A stretch of DNA of 64,000 bases from Microvirga subterranea (GTDB lineage Bacteria > Pseudomonadota > Alphaproteobacteria > Rhizobiales > Beijerinckiaceae), in contig NZ_QQBB01000014.1 of assembly GCF_003350535.1 (NCBI RefSeq), positions 1 to 64,000 on the forward strand, read 5' to 3'. Of the stretch, positions 34,107 through 44,191 are shown one piece after another. The position numbers and the translations under genes are program-made. The notes beneath the pieces were generated by a model. It made no database searches. It was not told where the DNA came from and saw nothing but the letters and a program-made list of their open reading frames with translations. Numbering within the stretch: the stretch's first letter is position 1; the number at the start of each line of letters is the position of its first letter.

Positions 34107-37100
34107 CTATTCGGCCAGCGGTTTGGCGGCAGATGCGGATGGCAGTTGGGCTTCTGCTCTGGATTGTTTCCTGGTCCGCGTCACCACCCTGAAGAAGAGC
34201 GGCACGAACAGGATCGCGAGGAAGGTCGCGGCCAGCATTCCGCCGATGACGCCCGTCCCGACAGAGTGTCGGCTCGCGGAGCCCGCACCGGAGGAAATAG
34301 CGAGCGGTACGACGCCGAGAATGAAGGCGAGCGACGTCATGACGATCGGCCGGAAGCGCAAGCGCGCCGCTTCCATTGCGGCCTCGAAGGCGGATGCCCC
34401 TGCCCTGTGATGCTCCGCGGCGAATTCGACGATGAGGATCGCGTTCTTGGCCGCAAGTCCTATCAGGGTGACGAGACCGACCTGGAAATAGATATCGTTC
34501 TCGATGCCCCGCAACCATATGGCCAGGATGGCGCCGAACACTGCGAACGGGACCGCGGCGATCACGGCTAAGGGCAAGGACCAGCGCTCGTACTGCGCCG
34601 CCAGGATGAGGAAAACCATGATCAGGCCGAAGAGGAACCCCTGCGCACCGGTGCCGGCCGACTGGAGTTCCTGATACGCGGAGCCGGTCCAGCCGATCGT
34701 ATAGTCGGACGACAGGGTCTGCGCCACGACTTGCTCGATCGCGGCAATCGCCTGACCTGACGAGAATCCAGGAGCCGGATTGCCCTGGATCTTGGCGGCC
34801 GGAAAGACGTTGAAGCGGTCGACCACATCGGGCCCCACGATCCGCGAGGCCGAGATCAGAACGTTCAGCGGAACCATCGTGTCGTTGCTTGAGCGCACGA
34901 AGACATGCCGGAGATCGTTGGGCGACTGCCGGAATTCGGGCTCCGACGACAGGCTGACGCGATAGGTGCGTCCGAACAAGCTGAAATCATTGACATAAAG
35001 ACTTCCAAACGTGCTCTGCATCGTGTCGAAGATCGCCGCGATCGGCACGCCAAGAGCCTTCGCCTTGTCCCGGTCGACGTCGATCCGATATTGCGGCACG
35101 CCCGTGCTGAACGTGGTCGATACTCCAGAGAGCTCGGGGCGCTGGGCAGCCGCCTGGATCACCCGCTGGGCTGCCTGGGCGAGATCCTCGAGGCTGCCGC
35201 CGGAGCGGTCCTGCAGATAAAATTCGAAGCCGCCGGTCGTGCTGAGTCCCATGATGGGCGGCGGGTTGAAGCCGACGACGACGCCGTCGCGAAAATGCGC
35301 ATTGATGGCAGCAAACGACGGAGCAAGATTGCGGGCGTCCAGGCGCGGATCGGTGCGCTCGGACCAGTCCTTAAGCGTCACGAAGGATATCCCGGCATTC
35401 GTCTTCTGGGCGCCGGACAGGAAGTCGTAACCGGCAATGGTGACGACATCCGCTACAGCCGGGTTCTTCATAAGCTCCTCGCTGACCTTCGCCGTGACAT
35501 CGAGTGTCCTGTCGAGCGAGGCGGCCGGCGGCAGCGCTGTCACGACGAAGACGTTGCCCAGATCCTCAGCGGGCACGAGGCCGCCGGGCACCCTTTGAAA
35601 CAACCACCAGGTCGTTCCGAGCATGCCGGCGATGAGCACCACAGCGATCAGCGCGTGGCGGAGGAAGAAGGCGGTGCCAGCGGTGAAACGGCTGGTGATC
35701 CAGTCAAATCCGCGATTGAACACCCGGAACGGCATCCAGGGCTCGCGGTGCCCTTCTTTCAACAGGAGGGCGCAGAGGGCAGGCGTCAACGTGAGCGCCA
35801 CGATGCCCGAGATCACCACTGAGACTGCAATCGTCACCGCGAACTGGCGGTACAGCTCGCCCGCAAGGCCGCCCAGGAAGGAGACGGGAATGAACACGGC
35901 ACAGAGGACCAGCACGACGGCGATGACCGGTCCGCTCACTTCCTGCATGGCCTGGATTGCCGCCTCCCTTGGGCCTTTTCCCTCGGTCGACATGATACGC
36001 TCGACATTCTCGAGCACGATGATCGCGTCGTCGACGACGATGCCGATTGCAAGGATCAGGCCGAACAGCGTCAGGAGGTTGATCGAGAACCCGAGCAGGT
36101 ACATTCCCGCGAATGTGCCCACGATCGACACGGGCACTGCCAGAATGGGGATCAGTGTGGCGCGCCAGTTCTGGAGGAACAGGAAGACCACCACGACCAC
36201 CAGCACGATGGCCTCGATGAAGGTTCGGATCACCTCCTCCACCGATACCTCGATGAACCGCGTCGTGTTGTAGGGCACGTCGTATCGCAAGCCATCGGGG
36301 AAACGCTGCGACAACCGCTGCATCACCGCGTCGACGGCGGCGGACACTTCGAGAGCATTGGCGCCGGGCTGGAGATAGACGCCGATTGGCACCGTCGGTG
36401 CTCCGTTCAGCGTCGAGACGGTCGAATAGTTCAGCGACCCCAGTTCGACCCGGGCAACGTCCTTCAGCCGCAACGCACCTCCGTTCTCGTCGGACCGGAG
36501 GATGATCTGCTCGAACTCCCTGGGATCGGCGAAGCGTCCCTGCGTCGTGACCGAGTAGGTGAAGGCCTGCCGGCTGGTCATCGGTTCCTCGCCGAACCGA
36601 CCTGCCGCGAACTGGGCATTCTGCTCCCTGATGGCGGCAGCGATGTCTCCGGGCGTCAGATTGACCTGAGCAACCTTGTCCGGGCGCAGCCAGATCCGCA
36701 TCGAATAGTCGGATGCGCCGAAGAGCGATGCGTCGCCGACTCCAGGCGTGCGTCTTAGTTCGTCGATGATGTTGATGAGCGCGTAATTGGAAATATAGAT
36801 CGGGTCGTAGCGCCTGTCCGGTGAAGACAACGCCACGATCTGGAGGATCGATGACGATCGCTTCGAGACCGTCACCCCCTGGCGCCTGACCTCCTCCGGA
36901 AGGACCGCCGTGGCGCGCTGGACTCTGTTGTTGACGTTGATCGTCGCCTGGTCCGGGTCGGTGCCCGTCTGGAAGTAGACGGACAGGTTCATGGTGCCGG
37001 ACCCTGTCGAGGTCGACTGCATGTAGATCATGTCCTCGACGCCGTTGATCTGCTGCTCGAGCGGCGCTGCGACCGTTTCGGCGATCGTCTGGGCGCTCGC

Positions 37101-37256
37101 GCCCGGATACGTCGCCGAGACGACCACCTGGGGCGGAACGATCTCCGGGTATTGGGCGACGGGTAGGACCCGCATCGCGACCAACCCGGCGAGCACGATC
37201 ACGATGGACAGAACCGAAGCGAAGATCGGCCGGTCGATGAAAAACTTCGAGATCAT
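34107..37256 (-). CDS. RND multidrug efflux pump, inner-membrane subunit (AcrB/HAE1 type)
   Basis: The 1049-residue proton-driven pump starts [20 protein letters not shown], as do AcrB homologues. It has 12 expected spans, two large periplasmic loops, the proton-relay pair in [20 protein letters not shown], and the late motif [14 protein letters not shown] with the relay Lys. It overlaps the adaptor gene by four bases (ATGA). A TolC-type outer-membrane gene is not nearby. The 55-codon extension to 37418 is an artefact of the adaptor gene. Confidence 0.95.
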   Translation of the reverse strand: MISKFFIDRPIFASVLSIVIVLAGLVAMRVLPVAQYPEIVPPQVVVSATYPGASAQTIAETVAAPLEQQINGVEDMIYMQSTSTGSGTMNLSVYFQTGTDPDQATINVNNRVQRATAVLPEEVRRQGVTVSKRSSSILQIVALSSPDRRYDPIYISNYALINIIDELRRTPGVGDASLFGASDYSMRIWLRPDKVAQVNLTPGDIAAAIREQNAQFAAGRFGEEPMTSRQAFTYSVTTQGRFADPREFEQIILRSDENGGALRLKDVARVELGSLNYSTVSTLNGAPTVPIGVYLQPGANALEVSAAVDAVMQRLSQRFPDGLRYDVPYNTTRFIEVSVEEVIRTFIEAIVLVVVVVFLFLQNWRATLIPILAVPVSIVGTFAGMYLLGFSINLLTLFGLILAIGIVVDDAIIVLENVERIMSTEGKGPREAAIQAMQEVSGPVIAVVLVLCAVFIPVSFLGGLAGELYRQFAVTIAVSVVISGIVALTLTPALCALLLKEGHREPWMPFRVFNRGFDWITSRFTAGTAFFLRHALIAVVLIAGMLGTTWWLFQRVPGGLVPAEDLGNVFVVTALPPAASLDRTLDVTAKVSEELMKNPAVADVVTIAGYDFLSGAQKTNAGISFVTLKDWSERTDPRLDARNLAPSFAAINAHFRDGVVVGFNPPPIMGLSTTGGFEFYLQDRSGGSLEDLAQAAQRVIQAAAQRPELSGVSTTFSTGVPQYRIDVDRDKAKALGVPIAAIFDTMQSTFGSLYVNDFSLFGRTYRVSLSSEPEFRQSPNDLRHVFVRSSNDTMVPLNVLISASRIVGPDVVDRFNVFPAAKIQGNPAPGFSSGQAIAAIEQVVAQTLSSDYTIGWTGSAYQELQSAGTGAQGFLFGLIMVFLILAAQYERWSLPLAVIAAVPFAVFGAILAIWLRGIENDIYFQVGLVTLIGLAAKNAILIVEFAAEHHRAGASAFEAAMEAARLRFRPIVMTSLAFILGVVPLAISSGAGSASRHSVGTGVIGGMLAATFLAILFVPLFFRVVTRTRKQSRAEAQLPSASAAKPLAE

Positions 37257-38470
37257 GGCCTGGCTCCGGCAGGCTGGGCCGAGGGTGCCGACGGGGACTG
37301 CTCGGCCTTCCGCTCGACCGCTACGGACGAAGGGCGAACCGGTTGCCCGGGACGGACCCGGATCACGCCATCGACGATCACGCGCTCGCCGCCCTGGAGG
37401 CCTTCGCTCACGATCCATCCGGACGCGAGTTCCGCACCGAGACGGATCGGGCGCACTTGAGCAACATTGTTCCCCCCGAGAACATAGACCGACGGCCCTT
37501 GGGGCCCCTGGCTGACGGCCTGTTGCGGCACCACGATCGCTTGCGGGACCGTCACCCCGTAAAGCCGGACCCGGACGAACTGGCCCGGCAGCAGGACCCC
37601 ATCCGCGTTCGGAAAGATGGCCCGGACCTGGATGGTCCCCGTCTGGGGATCGACTCGTTGGGCCGCCGTATCGATCCTGCCCTTGTCGGGATAGGTTGCA
37701 CTCTGGCCGATCAGGATCTCAACGGTCAGGTCCTTCTCCGTGATAGGACGTTCGCGCTGCTCGTTCAGGTTTCGGAACGCACGCGCCTCCTCGTCCGTGA
37801 CGGAGAAATTGACGTAGGCAGGGTCTATGACCGAAATCGTGGTCAGAAGTGTCTGCTGCGCCTGAATGAGCGCCCCTTCCGGCGGCGATTGGAGGGCCGT
37901 GATGCCCGCGACCGGCGCGGTCACCGTTGTATAGCTCAGGTTGAGCTTCGCGTTTTCCACCTCCGCCTGGGCAAGCTGCACCCCTGCCCGTCCCTGATCC
38001 CTCTGTGAACGGGCCTCCGCAAGCTGGGCCTCCGTGGAGACGCCGCGCCGGGCGAGCGGCTCGATGCGCCCGAAATTCTCTTCGGCCTGCTGGAGGGCGG
38101 CCTGTGCTTGAAGAAGCTGGGCCTCGGCCCGGCTCAAGGCCACCTGATAGGTGGCGGGATCGATGCGAAACAGCACCTGATCCTGTTTGACCCGCCCACC
38201 TTCCTCGAACTCACGCTTCAGCAGGAGCCCGCCCACACGGGGGCGAACCTCGACGTCGCGGTACCCTGCAACACGGCCAGCGTACTCAACCGGATAGGGA
38301 ACTTCCGCAGGCTGGGCGACGATGATCCCCACCTCCGGCGGCGGCTGTTGCGGCGGACCTGCTGCCGTCCTTGATGCGGGAGCTCCTCCGGATGAGCGAT
38401 GGTAGAACGCATAGAGAGCCGCGGCGAGAACAAGCCCGATGACGGCGATGAGGATGACGCGCCTGGCCAC
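37253..38470 (-). CDS. RND efflux periplasmic adaptor (AcrA/MexA type)
   Basis: The adaptor joins the RND pump to an outer-membrane channel. A membrane anchor ([20 protein letters not shown]) is followed by lipoyl halves ([20 protein letters not shown], and [20 protein letters not shown]), a coiled coil (about 100-165) and a beta-barrel/MP domain ([33 protein letters not shown]). GTG 38470 is the likely start. The longer frame to 38542 adds no family sequence. Confidence 0.9.
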   Translation of the reverse strand: MARRVILIAVIGLVLAAALYAFYHRSSGGAPASRTAAGPPQQPPPEVGIIVAQPAEVPYPVEYAGRVAGYRDVEVRPRVGGLLLKREFEEGGRVKQDQVLFRIDPATYQVALSRAEAQLLQAQAALQQAEENFGRIEPLARRGVSTEAQLAEARSQRDQGRAGVQLAQAEVENAKLNLSYTTVTAPVAGITALQSPPEGALIQAQQTLLTTISVIDPAYVNFSVTDEEARAFRNLNEQRERPITEKDLTVEILIGQSATYPDKGRIDTAAQRVDPQTGTIQVRAIFPNADGVLLPGQFVRVRLYGVTVPQAIVVPQQAVSQGPQGPSVYVLGGNNVAQVRPIRLGAELASGWIVSEGLQGGERVIVDGVIRVRPGQPVRPSSVAVERKAEQSPSAPSAQPAGARP

Positions 38471-38711
38471 GTTATGCTCCGGATTCCCTGGGAGAAGCAG
38501 TCGGAGCCGAAAGGTTTGCTGGGTCTCAAGGATGAGAAGCAAAACTCCCGCAACAGCTCTCTCGCAGAATGCATCGACAATCGGCTCGCAGGGCGAGAGC
38601 GCCGGCCCGGCCTTCTGGTGCGGGCGCAGCAGATCGACCCGAGCAAGCGGCAGGTTTCTCGCCCTTTTCGACTATCTAGATTTCTGCTTGAGAAGGACCA
38701 GGGTCTCGGCG

Positions 38712-39797
38712 CTACCTGAGGCTCACGGCTCCGGTCGATGCGACATCATCCGGTTTCGCCTTTGCCGCAGTGTCGACCGTGACCACCACCGACATTCCCG
38801 GCGCGAGCCTATCCATCAAGGTCTGGCCGGGATCGACGGAAATGCGCACCGGCACGCGCTGAGCTACCTTCGTGAAATTGCCCGTCGCGTTGTCGGCCTT
38901 GAGGACGCTGAACTCCGATCCGGCTGCCGGCGCGAAGCGCTCGATGTGGCCAGCCAGACTGGCGTGCTGGAGCGCATCGACCGTGAACGTCACGGCTTGG
39001 CCTGCCTTCATGCCGGCAAGCTGGGTTTCCTTGAAATTGGCTACGACCCAAACACGGTCAGGCACCAATGCCATCAGCTGGGTGCCGATCGAAACGTACT
39101 GGCCCACCCGGGCGCCAACCTCCCCGAGCTGCCCGTCCCTGGGCGCCACAATCCGGGTGTTCTGAAGGTCGATTTCGGCCAGGTGAACCGCAGCTTCGGC
39201 GCCCAAGACCGCGGCCTCCAGGGATTGGCGGTTGACCAGTGTGGATGCGAGTTCCTGGCGTGAGACCTCCAGCGCGGCCTGGGCCTGGTTCAGTGCAGCC
39301 GTTGCCTGGTCGAAGGTGGCGCGGCTCTGGTCTGCTTCCTTTTGGGTCGTAATGCCGCGCTCCAGGAGGGGCTCGATCCGGTTCCAGTTCGCCTCGGCTG
39401 CAGTCAACGCCGCCCTTGCACTGTCCACCTGCGCTTGGCTTGCAGCGATGCGGGCTTCATCCGAGCGGCGCTTCTGCTCGGAATTCGCGAGGGCTGCCTG
39501 CTGGCCCGCCAGTGTGGCCTTGGCCTGCTGCAGCTTCTGCTCGTAAATTCGATCATCGAGCTTCACCAGAATTTGCCCGGCTTTGACCTCCTGGAAATCC
39601 TGCACGGCGACCTCGGCGACGTAGCCGGCAAGCTGAGGGCTGACCAGCGTGATCTGGCCCCGGACATAGGCGTTGTCGGTCACCTCCACGGTGGTGGTGA
39701 AGGGTGGCAGACGCCACGTGTAGAGAACCAGCAGCACGCCGCCTACCCCGAGGACGACGGCGAGCAAAGTTGCAGTGGAGCGAAGGAGTTTGAACAT
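38712..39797 (-). CDS. HlyD-family adaptor of an EmrAB-type exporter
   Basis: An EmrA-like membrane fusion protein of 361 residues. It has one N-terminal span (ATLLAVVLGVGGVLLVLYTW), the family segment VEVTDNAYVRGQITLVSPQL, a long coiled coil (about 75-190) and the C-terminal lipoyl/barrel part (TRIVAPRDGQLGEVGARVGQ, WVVANFKETQL). It lies 20 bases after the MFS gene and shares its regulator. Confidence 0.88.
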   Translation of the reverse strand: MFKLLRSTATLLAVVLGVGGVLLVLYTWRLPPFTTTVEVTDNAYVRGQITLVSPQLAGYVAEVAVQDFQEVKAGQILVKLDDRIYEQKLQQAKATLAGQQAALANSEQKRRSDEARIAASQAQVDSARAALTAAEANWNRIEPLLERGITTQKEADQSRATFDQATAALNQAQAALEVSRQELASTLVNRQSLEAAVLGAEAAVHLAEIDLQNTRIVAPRDGQLGEVGARVGQYVSIGTQLMALVPDRVWVVANFKETQLAGMKAGQAVTFTVDALQHASLAGHIERFAPAAGSEFSVLKADNATGNFTKVAQRVPVRISVDPGQTLMDRLAPGMSVVVTVDTAAKAKPDDVASTGAVSLR

Positions 39798-39816
39798 CGG
39801 CTGTTGGTTTCGGTCT

Positions 39817-41514
39817 TCAGTTCGCGGGCTGTGGATCGGCGACCAATCGGCCGAGGGCCAGGATCGCCATGTGGATGAGCAGGGCTGCGAGCGCGAGACC
39901 CGCAAGCGCCGCCACGAGGAGGAAGAGATCGTTGTAGGCGAGAACGTTCGCCTCGCGGGTGACCTGCTGGTTCAACAGGTTCAGACCCTGCGTGCCGAGT
40001 TGAGCCTTGTCGGTGATCACCCGCCCGTATGCGGCTTCGAGCTGCGATACGCGCTGCGCTACGATCGGGTCTGTCAGGACGATCCGCTGAACAAGTGCCG
40101 CCGCATGAACCTTCGTCCGAACGGTCACGTACGTCCCCAGGATTGCCGAACCCAGGAGCCCGCCGATGCTCTGCGTGGTCAGAAAGATGATGACGAAGCT
40201 GAGGATGTAGTTGGGGCCTCTCTTGAGGGCCGACATGAGTCCGGATGCGAGAGCGGGCGGCAGGAACAGGGAGCCCGCAAAAGCGATCATGGCCTGGCTC
40301 AGGAGCATTTGCTCCGGGCGGGTCAGGCTGGTGGCATGGCTGTCCATGAAGGCCCCAGCCATGAGCAGCGTGAGTGCCGCGACATGGATCCACGCCTCCC
40401 GGCCCGGCTTCATGACGGCTGCGCAGGCGAGGCCTCCTGCGATCGACGCGGCCAAGGTGATGCCATAGAGCACCGCCGTCTGGTCATTCGTGAGCCCTAG
40501 TGCCTGAAGGAACCCGACTGCGCCGGTCGTCTGCTCCGACAGGATGATGCGGAAGATCAGCAGCGCGCCGGTAAAATGGATCACCTCCGGGCTCGCGAGC
40601 CAGCGGATGTCCAGGAGCGGGCTTTTCCGGTTGAGTTCGATAACGGCCGCCAGGGTTACGGATGCGACGCCTCCCGCCAGCATCATGCCAAGCCATGGAG
40701 CTTCGAACCACCAGTACAATCGGCCGAGGGTGAGCACGACCGCCGTGAGGCCGAACCCGGTTGCGATGAGCAGGAAGCTGACGATGTCGAGGAGTTCGAT
40801 GACCTTCGCCCGAGGCTGCGGCGTGAGAGGCAGCAGGTACACGGCCGCAAAGGCCATCAGGGCGAGCGCGATCTCCGCAACATGCAGGCCGTGCCAAAGC
40901 CCGATCTGAAGGAGGCCAGGCGATATCAGGCGTGCGACGGGCATTCCCAGCGAGAGCGAGGTGAGCGCGAGCGAAAGACCGACGGTCAGCTTCCTGGCAG
41001 GCGCGAAGGGCTCGAGCATGTAGAGGAAGCAGAGCGTCGACATGGGAGCGGCAACGATGCCGCTCAGGAAGCGAACGACGAGCGCCGAATGAAGATCGTC
41101 GACGAACAGATGCATGGATGCGACGACGACAAAGCCGAGGATGCTCAGCTCCGCGAAATTGCGCAGTCCGTACTGGTTCCTGATTTTGATCAGGGCCAGG
41201 GAGAGGCTGACATTCGGCGCCATGTATGCCGCCATCAGCCAGGTCGCCTCGGCAGTCGTCGCACCGACGGCACCCTGGATCTGCGGCAGGTTCGCCGAAA
41301 TGAGATTCATGCCCAGGCCCTGGGTCAGGGCAAGGAGCAGCGACGCCAACATATAACCGGCCGCTCGCGGTGCAGGCATGGAAGCAGGCGCCGCCGTAGG
41401 GGTCGGCGGCGCCTGCAACTCCGGACGCCCGGTGGGCTTCGAGGGGGTCTCAACCTCTGAAGGGGCGTCGGGAAGCTCCTGGTCTGCGGATCGAAGGGCC
41501 GGCGATGCGCTCAT
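39817..41514 (-). CDS. MFS drug exporter, DHA2/EmrB-like
   Basis: A 565-residue transporter with about 14 predicted spans, as in DHA2. The N-terminal tail is Pro-rich and disordered (about 1-50). The core starts GYMLASLLLALTQGLGMNLI, and the loop after TM2 contains WLMAAYMAPNVSLSLAL. The C-terminal domain ends LALGRLVADPQPAN. It overlaps the marR stop by four bases, indicating an operon under MarR control. Substrate unknown. Confidence 0.87.
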   Translation of the reverse strand: MSASPALRSADQELPDAPSEVETPSKPTGRPELQAPPTPTAAPASMPAPRAAGYMLASLLLALTQGLGMNLISANLPQIQGAVGATTAEATWLMAAYMAPNVSLSLALIKIRNQYGLRNFAELSILGFVVVASMHLFVDDLHSALVVRFLSGIVAAPMSTLCFLYMLEPFAPARKLTVGLSLALTSLSLGMPVARLISPGLLQIGLWHGLHVAEIALALMAFAAVYLLPLTPQPRAKVIELLDIVSFLLIATGFGLTAVVLTLGRLYWWFEAPWLGMMLAGGVASVTLAAVIELNRKSPLLDIRWLASPEVIHFTGALLIFRIILSEQTTGAVGFLQALGLTNDQTAVLYGITLAASIAGGLACAAVMKPGREAWIHVAALTLLMAGAFMDSHATSLTRPEQMLLSQAMIAFAGSLFLPPALASGLMSALKRGPNYILSFVIIFLTTQSIGGLLGSAILGTYVTVRTKVHAAALVQRIVLTDPIVAQRVSQLEAAYGRVITDKAQLGTQGLNLLNQQVTREANVLAYNDLFLLVAALAGLALAALLIHMAILALGRLVADPQPAN

Positions 41515-41984
41515 GCCGCGTCGGGCTCGTAGCCGGCGACCGCCGCGATCTTCTGGGCGATGGCTTGGAACACCCGGGTAGCGCTGACCAGCTCGGCTTC
41601 CGACACCTCGGCAAGGACCTCCTCCCGAAGCTCATTTCCAAGTCCCGTGACCTCTGCTGCAAGCCGCCGTCCCGCTTCCGTAAGCGCGATATGCTTTGCC
41701 CGACGATCGCCCTCGACCGGACGGCGCTCCGTTAGCCCCTGACGCTCCAGCCCGTCGAGCAGACGGACGAGGGTCGGCCCCTCCACTTCCAGGATTACGG
41801 CCAGTTCGGTCTGGGTCATCACATGTTTCTTCGAAAGGTGAATGAGCGTGCGGGCCCGGGCCAGCGTGAGTCCATGGGCTCGGACGCGGGCGTCAAAAAG
41901 GGTGCGGAGTTTCCGGCTGGTGATCGAAAGCTCTTCCAGGAACTCGGCGCGCAGTAGCTCGGACTGGGTTTTCTTAGTATCCAT
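41511..41984 (-). CDS. MarR-family repressor
   Basis: The 157-residue winged-helix regulator has the core MTQTELAVILEVEGPTLVRL, LDGLERQGLTERRPVEGDRR and AKHIALTEAGRRL, where the wing DRR and the recognition helix are clear. It heads the marR-emrB-emrA unit and most likely represses it, being released by a phenolic or drug-like ligand, as known for EmrR/MarR. Confidence 0.92.
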   Translation of the reverse strand: MDTKKTQSELLRAEFLEELSITSRKLRTLFDARVRAHGLTLARARTLIHLSKKHVMTQTELAVILEVEGPTLVRLLDGLERQGLTERRPVEGDRRAKHIALTEAGRRLAAEVTGLGNELREEVLAEVSEAELVSATRVFQAIAQKIAAVAGYEPDAA

Positions 41985-41991
41985 ATGGTTA

Positions 41992-42042
41992 GCACGCTAT
42001 CAATTGCGTCGCTATATAACTTCGACATGGGGGATTCGGCAA
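41992..42042 (-). promoter_or_regulatory. Promoter and candidate MarR operator
   Basis: On the minus strand TTGCCG (42037-42042) and TATATA (42013-42018) are separated by 18 bases, a good sigma-70-type promoter for marR. Between the -10 box and the ATG two copies of ATAGCG lie 15 bases apart, around the palindrome CAATTG (42001-42006). Autoregulation through these repeats is inference. Confidence 0.45.
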
Positions 42043-42303
42043 TACCTCATTGAATCTGTTGACCGGATGCGCCCACCGTTATGACTTTTGGAGCCAACTG
42101 TGGGTGCCCCGAAGGACGAGCCGGGCTCCTGCTGCGACCGATCCCAGGTGGTTTGTTGGCCCAGGTAGGGATTAGTGCGCAGCACCGCTCCGTATACGAC
42201 CGTAGCCCCACTCCGGAGCTTCCGCCCGGCGGCCCGCGGAGGCTCGGCCCTCGTGGCAGGTGGGATGCGCAGCCATCATCGTTTGCAGAAAGGACCCATC
42301 TTC

Positions 42304-42870
42304 ATGGATCATCATGACCGCCAAGCCATCGAGCAGCTCTTCGGTAAGCTCGCACAGGTTGAGGGCCAGACCGCTGCGCCCGACACTCAGGCGGCCGACT
42401 ACATTCGCGCAAAGATCGGGCAGCAGCCTCATGCCCCCTACTACATGGCTCAGACGATCGTCGTGCAGGAGCAGGCGCTGAGCGCCGCCAACGGCCGCAT
42501 CCAGCAGCTCGAGCAGGAGCTTGCGAGCCGCCCGGCCGGCGGAGGCGGTTTCCTGTCCGGTCTTTTCGGAGGAGGACAGCCACGTCCTCAGCCGCAGACG
42601 ATGCAGCCTCACCCCATGCAGCCGATGCAGGGTGTATCGCCCCATATGGCGCAGGGAATGGCAGGTCGCGGCGGCGGCGGGTTTCTGGCGGGTGCAGCCC
42701 AGACCGCGATGGGTGTCGCCGGCGGTGTCGTCCTCGGCAACATGATCGCCAGCGCCTTCTCCGGCGGAAGCGATACGACCGCCGCGGCACCGTCCCAACC
42801 CGAACCGCAGCAGGCAGCGGCTGAGGATCTCGGCGATGACGGCGGGGACTTCGGCTTCGACGAAGCCTGA
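42304..42870 (+). CDS. DUF2076 family protein
   Basis: The 188-residue protein begins MDHHDRQAIEQLFGKLAQVE, the signature of DUF2076, with a helical N-terminal half that ends in a coiled coil (VVQEQALSAANGRIQQLEQE). Gly- and Pro-rich linkers, a hydrophobic Ala/Gly segment (AQTAMGVAGGVVLGNMIASA) and an acidic tail (DLGDDGGDFGFDEA) follow. The ATG at 42304 has AAAGGA about 10 bases upstream. Function unknown; envelope-associated in other bacteria. Confidence 0.85.
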   Translation: MDHHDRQAIEQLFGKLAQVEGQTAAPDTQAADYIRAKIGQQPHAPYYMAQTIVVQEQALSAANGRIQQLEQELASRPAGGGGFLSGLFGGGQPRPQPQTMQPHPMQPMQGVSPHMAQGMAGRGGGGFLAGAAQTAMGVAGGVVLGNMIASAFSGGSDTTAAAPSQPEPQQAAAEDLGDDGGDFGFDEA

Positions 42871-43041
42871 GCCTCGTCTTCCGAATAGAATCGAGCCGGC
42901 CGGATGTAATTGCGTTCGGCCGGCATTTTGGCAGCCGCCCGGTCTGTTGCAGGCTGACCGGACGTTCAGGACCGCGGCAGAGCCGAGCGGAAACCAGGGT
43001 GCCGTTCAGTGCAGCTTGGACGTCATCCGCCGGATGGTGGC

Positions 43042-43230
43042 CTAGAAGAGCTCGGTGGCAGGCTGCTTCTGGCGGATGCCCGCGAGTGTCGCCAGGGACG
43101 CATCCCCATGACCGATCATGGCCGTCTCGAGCCGATCGTAATAGGCGAGGTCCCACGTCCGGCCGCTCGCCTCCTCCCGAAGCAAGCCGATCGCCTCGAA
43201 AACCCGCCATGCCTGCCGAAGCTGACAAGC
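43042..43230 (-). pseudogene. C-terminal fragment of an unidentified gene
   Basis: A startless frame between two stops reads as a normal protein end: RQAWRVFEAIGLLREEASGR, TWDLAYYDRLETAMIGHGDA and a C-terminus QKQPATELF. No start codon or upstream homologous sequence is visible, so this is a remnant, perhaps cut when the adjacent replicon region was joined. Family not recognised. Plus-strand open frames over the same bases look like shadows. Confidence 0.4.
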
Positions 43231-43663
43231 TCACAGGCTTTCCTGAGAGCGCTGAGGACCGTCGCGCGAGGTTTCATCGGTTTTGCGCCTGTCGCATCCA
43301 TTCTGGATGTGCCCGACCCTGGAGAACCGGAGCCGCTGCACCTGTATTACCATGACTGCACGAGAATTTTCGGCGAGGTGCGGTGACGTCCGCCGTGTCG
43401 TTTCGTCGGGTGAAGCCCCCGGAGCCGACCAGCAGCTACGAAGAGTTCGATTCGCCAGCACGTTGAAGGCGGATCCAAGTGCGCCTCAGCGGAGAGGCGT
43501 GCTGCTCGGATCATGCAGCTATCCCCTCAATTCAATCAAAAATGCGAAGCTCTATGGGCCCATAAGAGAGTCTCTGAATCGATTCAGATTCAGGAGGATT
43601 ATGAGTCAGGTATATGCAGGAGCAAAAACCGCATTCCTCTCACCGACTTAGCCGCAATCTGCG

Positions 43664-43971
43664 TATTGAACTCTACGCAGGGGCGCATCCTGGTCTGCGT
43701 GGCAGCGTATTCAGGTCAGCGCATAATGCGGCCCCTCGCATATCGGACTCTGCGTGATCGCGCATCGAATTCGGCGCGGCGTCAGCGTCAAGAGATTGCA
43801 AAACAAACGAAAATGAAGTGGGCGCCGGTATCGGACTCTGCGTCGGAGGCCTTCCGCTGCCCGGATTACGTCCCTTGCCCGACCATCCGGGGCTCGCGGG
43901 CGGAGCCGGCGTATCGGACTCTGCGCATCTCACAGAGCGAATGCGCTCCTTCAGGCGTATCGAACTCTGCG
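43664..43971 (+). repeat. Iterons of a plasmid replication origin (five copies)
   Basis: Five direct copies of TATCGGACTCTGCG start at 43664 (TATTGAACTCTACG), 43741, 43829, 43912 and 43958 (TATCGAACTCTGCG). The three central copies are identical over 14 bases. They lie just upstream of a RepA_C-type initiator gene, in the same orientation. A 14-bp palindrome CTGAATCGATTCAG (43574-43587) precedes them, and TTTGGATAA (44053-44061), one base off a DnaA box on the reverse strand, follows. Together this is an iteron-type vegetative origin. Confidence 0.75.
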
Positions 43972-44044
43972 TCATTCGATTTGGGCGCTCCCTCGGCTCG
44001 CGAGGCGGCCAATTCCTTGTTTGGGCCGCCGGCAAGGCCGATCG

Positions 44045-44191
44045 ATGAAAGCTTTGGATAACTCGCCTCCGGCGGCGTCCCGGATGGACCCGAACGCGCT
44101 TGACGCAGTTGCGAGTCCGCGAGCCGAGATCCGTGCCTGGAACCGAGAGCAGTATGAGCGTCGACGAGCACCTTTCCCTGATCCGTGATGC
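44045..44191 (+). CDS. Possible short leader ORF overlapping the repA start
   Basis: A 48-codon frame from ATG 44045 ends at TGA 44189-44191, inside repA and in another frame. It contains RAEIRAWNREQYERRRAPFP, which looks protein-like. Such overlap could couple repA translation to leader translation, as in some plasmid initiators. No strong ribosome binding site is seen. Confidence 0.25.

Noticed and set aside
34905..35822. Plus-strand open frame of 305 codons
   Set aside because: Shadow of the RND pump gene, low-complexity charged text.
43009..43386. Plus-strand frame with DHGRLEPIVIGEVPRPAARL
   Set aside because: It overlaps the more protein-like minus-strand fragment and has no start signal or family motif.
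43661..43975. Iterons as a possible CRISPR array
   Set aside because: Repeats are 14-16 bases with unequal spacing of 46-88 bases and no cas genes; position before repA fits iterons.
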